The position numbers were made by a program, and so were the translations under genes. From contig QZLH01001072.1 in NCBI GenBank assembly GCA_003833135.1, positions 28,472 to 44,474 on the forward strand: 16,003 bases of DNA. The letters run 5' to 3'. This DNA comes from Oehlia diaphana (Eukaryota > Glomeromycota > Glomeromycetes > Glomerales > Glomeraceae). A model generated the notes under the pieces. The model was not told the DNA's origin and did not search any database. It saw only the letters and a list, made by a program, of their open reading frames with translations. Positions 9,562 to 16,003 of this stretch are shown here, piece by piece (within the stretch, counting starts at the first letter, position 1; the number at the start of each line of letters is the position of its first letter).

Positions 9562-9704
9562 CAGTTAACACTCCAAATGCACCCTCTATAAATGCACCCA
9601 TTATGTATGCTCTGGCTCAGTGTAAATGCACACCCTTTCTAAATGCACTATTACAAAAAATTATGTAATTGGTCTCAAAGGAGGTGCATTTATAGAGTTG
9701 ACTG
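9562..9704. mobile_element. Tc1/mariner-type MITE, 143 bp, TA target duplication
   Basis: The element starts CAGTTAACACTCCAAATGCA and ends, on the other strand, CAGTCAACTCTATAAATGCA. It is flanked by TA on both sides (9560-9561 and 9705-9706), the hallmark of Tc1/mariner/pogo insertion. The word AAATGCAC (or its close form) occurs four times in the left half (from about 9575, 9590, 9623 and 9640) and once inverted at the right end, likely transposase-binding repeats. It has no coding capacity. The ends differ by several substitutions, so it is not a recent copy. Confidence 0.75.
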
Positions 9705-9901
9705 TATGTAGTAAGTACATTGAATTGTCATCTGATTGTTGATTGATGTTTGTTGATTGCGCATCAAATGTTTGATTATTTCATGTATCTGACGCGACTA
9801 TACTAATTCAGATCTGATGCTCAGTTAATTTCATGTGTTACAGAGGTTTTTAGTGTTGTGTGATTTGATCAATCTACGGTACACAACGAAATAAAAGTTG
9901 A

Positions 9902-10611
9902 AAGAATAGTCAATTTACAATTGACGTATATGACATTCCTAAATATCTTAAAGATATAGATTTACAGAATATAATATTTTTTCAAAATATGGAGAAATCA
10001 CGCATATCACTCTCAAAGAAAAATGTCCCTATTACAACAAATAGCTCAAGCAAAGAATAACTTCCTTTAATTGAATACGCCCAAAAGACTAATGTTTAAC
10101 AATTTTGGGACAAAAACATTTATTACTTACCAATACTTCAGATAAAATATTCAAAGAATATAATAATTACACTTAGATACCACCGCGGATGATTTTGATA
10201 TAATGAACGCTCCGGTTCAATGGAAAAAATTATTATATCAAGATTTATAAGTGTGATATATAATGATTTTTATAATTATGTTCATATATAAAGATAAAAT
10301 CTTAAAAAAATCGCTTTATCGTGAAATTAGTCATTATAATGCATAATCATTTATTAAGTTTTGACTGTATTAATGGTTACATATGTATCATACTACCTTC
10401 ACACAACGAAGCAACTAAGTTCATCAAAATACTACAAACACACTTCAAAAATAAAATTAAAAAAATTAATATTAATGAAAATAAATCCCTTTATTTTATC
10501 CTACTCACTGATGATAAAGATAAAAATACTAGCTGTACCATATGTGGTAACCCTAAACATAGTTTCCAAAATTGCACTACAAAAAACCCAATTCAGAAAT
10601 TTACATCTATA
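9902..10611 (+). pseudogene. Decayed retroelement ORF1/Gag-like gene, 5' part: RRM-like start and CCHC zinc knuckle
   Basis: From 9902 one frame reads KNSQFTIDVYDIPKYLKDID and continues LQNII. At the T run near 9979-9984 it shifts to FSKYGEITHITLKEKCPYYN, an RRM-like strand pattern. Further stops and shifts follow. From 10321 a clean 98-codon frame runs to 10617 and contains CTICGNPKHSFQNC, an exact CX2CX4HX4C zinc knuckle. RRM-like plus zinc-knuckle is typical of the ORF1 protein of LINE elements and of Gag. The frame is cut after the knuckle by the TA-flanked element at 10612 and resumes at 11937. It is inactive. It could also be a domesticated nucleic-acid-binding gene that later died. Confidence 0.5.
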
Positions 10612-10854
10612 CAGTGAAATTCGATATAGCAGAACTATCCATTCCAGTAAAAATATGAGACTTTCCATATATCTGTATACTCTATGTAATGAGAACCTAT
10701 GATGTAACGAACTCTTTGACTTACTGAACTTTTTTTTAAAAACCATTTTTGTAGTATTTAAAAAACATCTTGATATACGTACCAAACATCATATTAACAG
10801 ATACCGAACTTTTATTGATTTACCGCTTATTATAAAATATAATAAAAAAAAATT

Positions 10855-11012
10855 TTGATATACTGTAACAACCTTAGTCACATAATTTGCCAATTTCGCC
10901 TGAAATTAATTAATTTTGGCCAGAATTAGAACCTTTCCTAATTGATGCCAAAATATAATTCTGGCCAAAATTGGGATATTGATCATGTGATTTTCTTGAT
11001 ATACTGTACCAA
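10855..11012. mobile_element. Foldback element between 17-bp direct repeats
   Basis: TTGATATACTGTAACAA at 10855-10871 recurs at 10996-11012 with one change. The 124 nt between them contain a perfect 17-bp inverted repeat, AATTTTGGCCAGAATTA at 10912-10928 and its complement at 10956-10972, with a 27-nt loop. The bracketing repeats look like a long target-site duplication. The interior shares ATAATTCTGGCCAAA with the element at 8986-9114, pointing to a common family. Seventeen bases is long for a TIR element, so the direct repeats might instead be subterminal repeats of the host pogo-like element. Confidence 0.4.
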
Positions 11013-11436
11013 AAAACTTAGGGTTCGGCATATAAAAAAAATTTTCAGCAGAGCAGCAACCACAAAAGCCGTATGGCAGGTGGCCAACCAATTATTCCCT
11101 TACACTGAACAGGGTGGGCATAGTACTGAGGAGTTGCTAAGGTGGTCTATAGGGAGTGTGTTCGGTAGTGTTTGCCTCCCCCTGATATGCTGCAGTTGGC
11201 GCCAAATACCAAAAAATTACCTACTGTTATAGGTGGTCCAGGGTGGGTTTAGGGTAGCCCTAGTTGGGTCACCCTAAATCTCTTTAGAAGTAAGGATCTA
11301 ACAGGGCGTGCCCTGGTGGATGACAGGTTATATGTTGAATGTTCTTTCTTTGTATCGATCTATGTTCTTTTGATGATCTTGCCAACTTCACATAAAATAA
11401 AATAAAATAAGATAAATAAAATAAAATAAAAAAAAT
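11013..11436 (+). mobile_element. Probable 5'-truncated retroelement (LINE/SINE) 3' end with AAAATA-type tail
   Basis: This stretch is markedly richer in G and C than its flanks (for example the GGGTAGCCCTAGTTGGGTCA patch at 11252-11271). It ends in an irregular tail of AAAATA/AAATA units at 11393-11436. A compositional island ending in an A-rich simple-repeat tail is typical of a non-LTR retrotransposon 3' end. An open frame covering 10942-11232 begins in the neighbouring foldback element and is not recognisable as a protein. The 5' boundary is not defined and no target duplication could be set, so orientation (+) rests on the tail alone. Confidence 0.45.
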
Positions 11437-11936
11437 CGAACTCTATTATATACCGAACTTTTTATATACTGAAATTAACTAAAACTTAAAAAAATCATCT
11501 ATTCTACCCTGTTTTTGCTTTTTCTTACTTCACTATTAGACATATATTCAATAACAAAGTTCGTGATTAAAGTGTAAAAAAAAGATTTGTGAACAAATAA
11601 CAAATCAGTTATAATTTGATTTACCAGAGCACGTGACAATTCATGATTTTAAACCAATAAAATTAGCAGCAAGTGTGTGATGACCTTTTAAGAAATTTTA
11701 GTGGAATGTGCAAGCTTTGAAAACTCAGATAAAAGTTCTTTAATATTTTCAATCCTAGTAAGATATTCAGAAAAATTCCACCACTTTATAAGGATGTAAT
11801 ATAAATAGAATTTCCTAAATAAGATTGTTTATTTGGAAATATTAATATATGTAAACCTCTAAAATAAATAACAGATCCCATTATAGCTATTATCAAGATT
11901 TTACTAATAAATTCCATTATATCAAATTTCACTGTA

Positions 11937-12600
11937 TACTTTGATCCCAATTTTAGACACTCAAATAATACTCAACAACAACAAATACATGCATTCCCAC
12001 TATCCTAATAGTAATAATAAAAAACATAATTATCTACCTATTACAACAAAAGGATACACAAAATACTAATTTCACTGGATTACACAATAAAGAAATCCAA
12101 CAAATGAAATCATAAATAAATGATTCATAAAAGATATTAAGACAATTAAGAGCAACAACAACTTATCAATGATGAAAATGAAAATGAACAATCTATATGA
12201 AACTCTAAATTAATCAGCTAAGAGATCAATTATCAAATACTAAAAATTAAACAACACACAGAGGACATTCCCAAAATCCTTCAGCAGATATAGATTAACT
12301 AATAGACGTAATTACTACAATAAAACACGCGAATAATGAAATGGATACACCTGCTGAATATACTACTCCTCACCAACTTAACAAAAACAAACGTATAATT
12401 CATCAAATGATGAAGTGCACAATAACACAAGCCCTAATAATAAATGAATAATCCTCAGAAGACAATATCATGTCACTTCATGATCAAAAATTTATCAGGA
12501 TCCTAACTACACAGAAGAAGATAGTGAAGATACATCCTATCAACAATATCAAGAACCCTACAGAACCATCACCTTCATCCAGTTTCATGAGCTTAATTAT
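11937..12600 (+). pseudogene. Decayed retroelement ORF1/Gag-like gene, 3' part
   Basis: Immediately after the pogo-like element the frame resumes as YFDPNFRHSNNTQQQQIHAF and stops at about 12008. Removing the element and one TA copy would leave this in the same frame as the zinc-knuckle segment. Further on, coding-like patches in changing frames, rich in Asn, Gln, Thr and Glu, appear: MDTPAEYTTPHQLNKNK near 12341-12391, and EEDSEDTSYQQYQEPYRT near 12513-12566. They look like the low-complexity C-terminal part of the same protein, broken by several indels and stops. No reverse transcriptase or endonuclease follows. Confidence 0.4.
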
Positions 12601-12870
12601 TGGATGGGCTCATGCCCTATAATAAATTTTTATCCAAATATTTCCATTTTTTCTCCATGTCTTCCGTAAAAATTCTGTGAAAATGATACATTCACAGATA
12701 TTCGTGTTATCGAGATGAAAATTTCCATGATTTAAGGCTATTAGTAATTCCATGAAAATGATACATTCATGGAAAAAAACATGGAAAGATAAAATACGGA
12801 TCAGATTTTTTACAGAGATGATAAATTGACAAATTCATATTTCTTCGATTAATAATTGGACTGGTTCATG
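12593..12870. repeat. Twin hairpins with identical loop, bracketed by imperfect direct repeats
   Basis: Hairpin 1 (12674-12698) has stem TCTGTGAA/TTCACAGA. Hairpin 2 (12748-12774) has stem TTCCATGAA/TTCATGGAA. Both share the same 9-nt loop AATGATACA, and both stems pair perfectly although their distal bases differ. The unit is bracketed by a 22-nt direct repeat, TTAATTATTGGATGGGCTCA plus TG at 12593-12614 and its copy at 12849-12870 (18 of 22 identical). Further CCATG-containing half-sites lie between and beside them. A small mobile or structured repeat is likely; no coding frame is present. Confidence 0.6.
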
Positions 12871-13424
12871 TGTTAACCCCCTAAGTATTATTCCAACAAA
12901 GGTCTAAATATATAATAAATTTAAAACATATTCATAATGACAAAACAACAAAATACAACAATTACTATATACGTTACAAATGCCAAAACAAAGGCAGTGG
13001 TAAGGCAATTATTATTACAAATATACTATAACACATGTACATAAGATACAACACTTCAAACATCATTTTTGGCCTTAAAGAAAGCAAGTCTCCTATGTTG
13101 TATCAAGAAGACACAGAAATCAAAACAATATCATGTACTGAACTGAGGTGATTATTAAACATGTACTAGTGTATGCTTAATATTGTATGTATTGTATGCT
13201 TATGGCACACTTATTTTTACCATACATAATAGAATTTACAAAAAAAAAATTATTTTTTTATTATAAATAAATAAATATTCCTTAATGTAATGCTAGAGAT
13301 AATGCAAATATTTACAATATATATAGATGATGAATTATAAGGATTAAATTTTATTTTCAGATATAGTTTCATCATCTAGTCTCAGTATCTGAAAGAATAA
13401 CAGCAGGATTTACTTTAGACATAC
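12871..13424. other. Spacer with weak coding-like scraps, no supported gene
   Basis: A 35-codon frame at 12937-13044 (+) begins MTKQQNTTITIYVTNAKTKA and has a reasonable composition but no recognised motif. A - strand scrap near 13370-13440 reads SKVNPAVILSDTETR before a stop. Both may be fragments of old elements. Around 13150-13200 the words TGTATG and TATGCTTA repeat irregularly. Confidence 0.4.
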
Positions 13425-13583
13425 TAGTAATAAACATAATAGAAATATTTTAAATGAAAAGAAAAGAGAAGATTGTAGTAATAAAAATGTGATAGAAATA
13501 TTTATTTTTAATTTTTTTTAAATGAAATGTAGTAATAAACATGGTAAATTTATTTATTTTTAAATAAAAAGAAAAGAAAGATT
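13425..13583. repeat. Degenerate tandem repeat, about three 50-54-nt units
   Basis: Units begin TAGTAATAAACAT or a near variant at 13425, 13476 and 13530 and continue through GAAATATTT, TTTAAATGAAA and AAAAGAAAAGA blocks. The copies differ by short indels and substitutions. There is no coding frame. Confidence 0.5.
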
Positions 13584-13669
13584 ACATAATCATTATGAAA
13601 AATGCATAATTTGATAAATTTGGTAGTAAAAAGTGTGGCAAGAAGTTATCCTTAAATCAAATAATTAAT

Positions 13670-13698
13670 AGTTATTCGGCACAAAGTGCTGAATAACT
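13670..13698. repeat. Tight 13-bp hairpin
   Basis: AGTTATTCGGCAC (13670-13682) pairs with GTGCTGAATAACT (13686-13698) around an AAA loop, with one G-T (G-U) pair. It sits at the start of a GC-richer stretch leading to the AAAT tail at 13862, so it may be the 5' end or an internal structure of that element. Confidence 0.6.
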
Positions 13699-13883
13699 GT
13701 TATATTGGGTAAATCAAGTTTGATTGGTTAATCTCAGGCTCTGCAGTCTCTATTCTAGTCAGGACTTGATTCATTGGGTGAAGTTATTTACATTGTGGGG
13801 TTTTATAGTTTAGTTCACTATCCTAGTTTAAAATTATCAATGTACTCTCCTGGCTTACCTTAAAATAAATAAATAAATAAATT
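13699..13883 (+). mobile_element. Possible retroelement 3' end with (AAAT)n tail
   Basis: A less AT-rich block with patches such as GGCTCTGCAGTCTC and TACTCTCCTGGCTTACC ends in AAAATAAATAAATAAATAAA at 13862-13881. The form repeats that of 11013-11436: a compositional island followed by an A-rich tetranucleotide tail, as at the 3' end of LINEs or SINEs. No target duplication, box A/B promoter or coding frame is certain. Confidence 0.35.
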
Positions 13884-13903
13884 TGATTTATCAATTCTTA
13901 TAC

Positions 13904-14085
13904 TAAAATGGGAATCGATTCTAATTCCTACCTTAAATATTAATGTTTTTCATGACATATAAATTCGATAGTTCCAAGTATCAAATATCAAAATCGAATT
14001 CTAGAATCAAATCTTGCAAAATGATTAATTGTGATTAATCGATTCTACAATCAATTCTAATAATGGAAATCGATTCCAATCCCTA
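13904..14085. mobile_element. Probable hAT-type miniature element with AATCGATTC subterminal words
   Basis: Read inward from the right the end is TAGGGATTGGAATCGATTTC; from the left it is TAAAATGGGAATCGATTCTA. Related words (GATTAATCGATTC, ATCGAATTC, AATCAATTC) fill the interior. A TAGGG tip plus short repeated palindromic words is a hAT-like arrangement. The flanks, TCTTATAC on the left and CTTACAAC on the right, are only loosely similar, so an 8-bp duplication is not demonstrated. Confidence 0.45.
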
Positions 14086-14496
14086 CTTACAACCTAATAA
14101 CAGAGCTGGAATTCTAAGGCAAAACCACTCTTTAATATACAACACTTTATAGAATAAGTTAGACTTAAAAAACAAGAGATTTGGACAAATTGTCCAAATG
14201 TAGAAAATTAGAAGACTATTGAATGCGAGCAGACAAATCGATCAGTGGAATAAAGTTCTTTGATAAAAATCTACTTCTTGGTTTTCGTAAGATCATATTA
14301 TCCAAGTCACATGATCATTTGGAATTACCTTAGAAAAACTGGCAACAATAATATATTTTCCTTTTCTTACTAGTAATGCCCAATGAATATTCCCATTGAT
14401 TGTATTTCATGCCAAGTAGTGATATTTAGTTAGGTCTTTAATAAATAACTTAATAAAAGTAAGGAAACTTGGTTACATGTATGTTGATTCAACTCT
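14086..14496. other. AT-rich spacer with one palindrome
   Basis: No gene is seen. TTTGGACAA (14180-14188) and TTGTCCAAA (14190-14198) form a 9-bp palindrome around a single A. The rest shows no ordered structure. Confidence 0.5.
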
Positions 14497-14685
14497 ATAA
14501 AAACAAAATGTGTTAAATTTATTTTAAATTTGTGCTCATGTGTAATAAATGTCTAAAAAAGCATCATTTTGTTTAATTTTTGTTTTTTTTGTAATAAGAT
14601 ATAATTTGAATAAAATGGTGCTTTTTTAGACATTTATTACACATGAGCACAAATTTAAAACAAATTCAACACATTTCATTTTTAT
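14497..14685. mobile_element. Foldback element with 74-bp arms
   Basis: The arm at 14497-14570 is matched by the reverse complement of 14612-14685 over its full 74 bp with five differences, all transitions, separated by a 41-nt loop. A transcript through it would form a long near-perfect hairpin. Length and form fit a foldback MITE; no target duplication is clear. The arms have drifted little, so the element is younger than most others here, or pairing is maintained. Confidence 0.75.
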
Positions 14686-14849
14686 GATTATAAAAAAGTA
14701 CAGTCTGTTCGGTCAGTATCATATGGTGTCAGTATAAGTAAGAAATATGGATGAGAATAATGGTTTAATTGAAAATGATCAATAAAGTGTTATGAACAGG
14801 AACTATTATGTTATAAATGCGGTGACGTAAGTCAGATGTGAAACTACTA

Positions 14850-15023
14850 TTAATAAGTGTTGTTATTAAAATATCTTTGTGATTTATAGAAAATTAAATA
14901 CTTTTTTAAGCAAAATGTGATGTGTGCATTATTATTATCTTTCTTTGCATGACATTTTTTGCATAAAATTGTACCATTGGGATATAGACAAGGACATTGG
15001 CCGTAGGATAAATGAGGTAACAT
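14850..15023 (-). CDS. Small zinc-ribbon-like ORF, 57 residues, possibly a fragment
   Basis: ATG at 15023-15021, TAA at 14852-14850. The product starts MLPHLSYGQCPCLYPNGTIL and continues CKKCHAKKDNNNAHITFC, giving CxC then CxxCH and a later Cys, a plausible zinc-binding pattern. It is followed by a Lys/Tyr/Phe-rich end that reads like intron or noncoding sequence. The Cys-rich part is compact and well formed compared with chance frames nearby. It may be an exon of a larger gene or a scrap of a mobile element. The family is not recognised. The longer - strand frame over the same place (14906-15124) lacks the Cys pattern and is rejected. Confidence 0.25.
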   Translation of the reverse strand: MLPHLSYGQCPCLYPNGTILCKKCHAKKDNNNAHITFCLKKYLIFYKSQRYFNNNTY

Positions 15024-15221
15024 TCTGATAGCAGAGCCTTGTCATTTAGACAAACGTTCACAAGTAGGTACCGTAAGTCAAGTATAATTATCTCCTGATC
15101 GATACTATTTACACAATTATGCAAATGTAGTTATACCTACTGGGTAGCAAATTTTATATGTATTTATTTATCCTTTTCTAGGAAATTTTGTGGTAAAATT
15201 AACTATTGATTATACTATAAT

Positions 15222-15387
15222 TAGTGTTCCAAAAGGGTCAGGTCAAACTCGGGTCATTTGACCTGACCTGTGTTTAAAATCTGAATCAGATTTATCATTA
15301 TTTGACACGAGTCTTATATTCAACCTGACCCATTGGATCAGGGTTGCACCTTTGCTTGACCTGGGTTGACCTGAGTTGACCCGGGTT
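15222..15387. mobile_element. GGTCA/TGACC palindromic island, probable hAT-type terminus
   Basis: Starts TAGTGTTCC at 15222, then GGTCAGGTCAA (15236-15246), whose exact reverse complement TTGACCTGACC lies at 15258-15268. In all, GGTCA or TGACC occurs nine times before 15387, several as TTGACC followed by TG or CG. The TAGTG tip and the many short direct and inverted words match the form of hAT ends, well known from similar GGTC-rich plant elements. The opposite terminus was not found. Confidence 0.45.
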
Positions 15388-15594
15388 TAATCAAATATTT
15401 ATATTTAAAATATTTACAATCATTTACATTACACGATTTTTAATTTCTAACTTTGTTCATGTATAAAATGAGTGAGGCTGAGGCATTAACTCTTGGAAAG
15501 CGAACTTATTTAAGAAGTCTAGAAAATCTTGGGCAGATCAAAATCAAGATGTTCTACTATAATGGAAGGTATATGTTTAATAATAACTAGTATA

Positions 15595-15813
15595 TAAAGC
15601 TCTGCATGAGCTGAGCTGACTTGTGAGCTGGCTCAAGCTTTTCAAGCTGAGCTGAATTGAGCCATGATTAAATTGGCTCGTGGCTTATGAGCCAACTTGA
15701 AAAGAGCTCAAGGTGGTAATAGGCTCAGCTCAAAAAGCTCAAGCCGGTAATAAATCAGTTCAAAAAAGCTCGAGCCAATAATAAGCTTAGCTTAAATAGC
15801 TCGAGCTGGCTCA
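15595..15813. repeat. AGCT-rich palindromic island
   Basis: The word AGCT, mostly as GAGCTG, AGCTCAAG or AGCTCGAG, occurs 15 times in about 220 nt, interspersed with GGCTC and GAGCC. Both strands carry the same words, so almost any two units can pair. This is the same kind of structure as the islands at 23-133, 13904-14085 and 15222-15387 but with a different word. Subterminal repeats of a hAT-like element are the likeliest source. Confidence 0.5.
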
Positions 15814-15857
15814 ATTTTAAATTACTAAAATTTGATATAAAATATTGTTTATTTTAT

Positions 15858-15859
<2 letters not shown>

Positions 15860-15914
<55 letters not shown>
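15860..15914. repeat. Poly-T tract, 55 nt
   Basis: Fifty-five uninterrupted T residues follow the AGCT island by about 45 nt. No element body can be judged because the window ends 89 nt later. Confidence 0.8.
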
Positions 15915-15918
<4 letters not shown>

Positions 15919-16003
15919 GCTGAATTATGTACCATTTTATTAGAATATATTTGGACTACATAATAATCACAAATATTCTATGAATGATACTTCCAGCACC
16001 AGG

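Larger units (their letters stand above)
10612..11934. mobile_element. pogo/Tc1-like DNA transposon, 1323 bp, degenerate, with nested insertions
   Basis: The left end CAGTGAAATTCGATATA (10612-10628) matches the right end read inward, CAGTGAAATTTGATATA, with one difference. The element is flanked by TA at 10610-10611 and 11935-11936. Subterminal words such as ATACCGAACTTTT recur near 10801 and 11450. These ends and CGAAC-type repeats are characteristic of pogo/Fot/Tigger elements. No intact transposase is present; a battered patch around 11640-11720 (FKPIKLAASV and nearby) might derive from one, but this is weak. The middle is occupied by later insertions (10872-10995 and about 11013-11436). 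Its insertion splits the retroelement ORF exactly at a codon position. Confidence 0.65.

Noticed and set aside
10361..10785. Open frames at 10361-10702 (+) and 10501-10785 (-)
   Set aside because: They overlap the zinc-knuckle frame in other frames and cross the transposon boundary at 10612; they are shadows.
10942..11232. 96-codon + strand frame as a host gene
   Set aside because: It starts inside the foldback element and runs into the retroelement-like 3' island. No family is recognised and the boundaries match repeats rather than a gene.
14906..15124. 72-codon - strand frame
   Set aside because: The overlapping frame at 14850-15023 has the ordered Cys pattern; this one lacks any motif.

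Overview
The window looks like nuclear DNA of an arbuscular mycorrhizal fungus, most likely Rhizophagus or a close glomeromycete. This rests on three things: the extreme AT richness with very long poly-A/T tracts, a gene with about 60-90 nt introns coding for a cysteine-rich-plus-kinase protein of the type strongly expanded in Rhizophagus, and a dense litter of decayed DNA transposons and non-LTR retroelements. The assignment is from recognition and was not tested by a search.

Only one convincing intact gene is present. It lies on the + strand at about 5893-8654, has eight exons and codes for a protein of about 745 residues: an N-terminal domain with nine CxxC pairs, a TKL-type kinase domain carrying all the usual catalytic residues, and a Ser/Asn/acidic tail. 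The tail is built from serially duplicated, phase-2-bounded small exons, the clearest novelty in a host gene here.

Layout: 23-133 is a GC-rich palindromic island that looks like a hAT-type miniature element. It is followed by a broken MULE transposase fragment (154-374). Positions 374-5240 are AT-rich spacer with no secure gene, interrupted by homopolymer blocks (3478-3544, 3733-3892, 4591-4689). A coding-like fragment (5243-5403) and the promoter precede the kinase. After it come two small inverted-repeat elements (8986-9114 and 9562-9704, the latter a TA-flanked Tc1/mariner-type MITE).

Positions 9902-12600 hold a decayed retroelement ORF (RRM-like start, CCHC zinc knuckle, low-complexity tail) split by a 1323-bp TA-flanked pogo/Tc1-like element (10612-11934). 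That element itself contains a small foldback element bracketed by 17-bp repeats and what looks like a retroelement 3' end with an AAAATA-type tail. The last 3.4 kb contain twin hairpins with an identical loop and different complementary stems, a second retroelement-like tail, a 74-bp-arm foldback element, a small zinc-ribbon-like ORF on the - strand, and three more islands of short palindromic words (AATCGATTC, GGTCA/TGACC, AGCT) resembling hAT subterminal repeats.

No CRISPR array, tRNA, rRNA or bacterial-style operon was seen.
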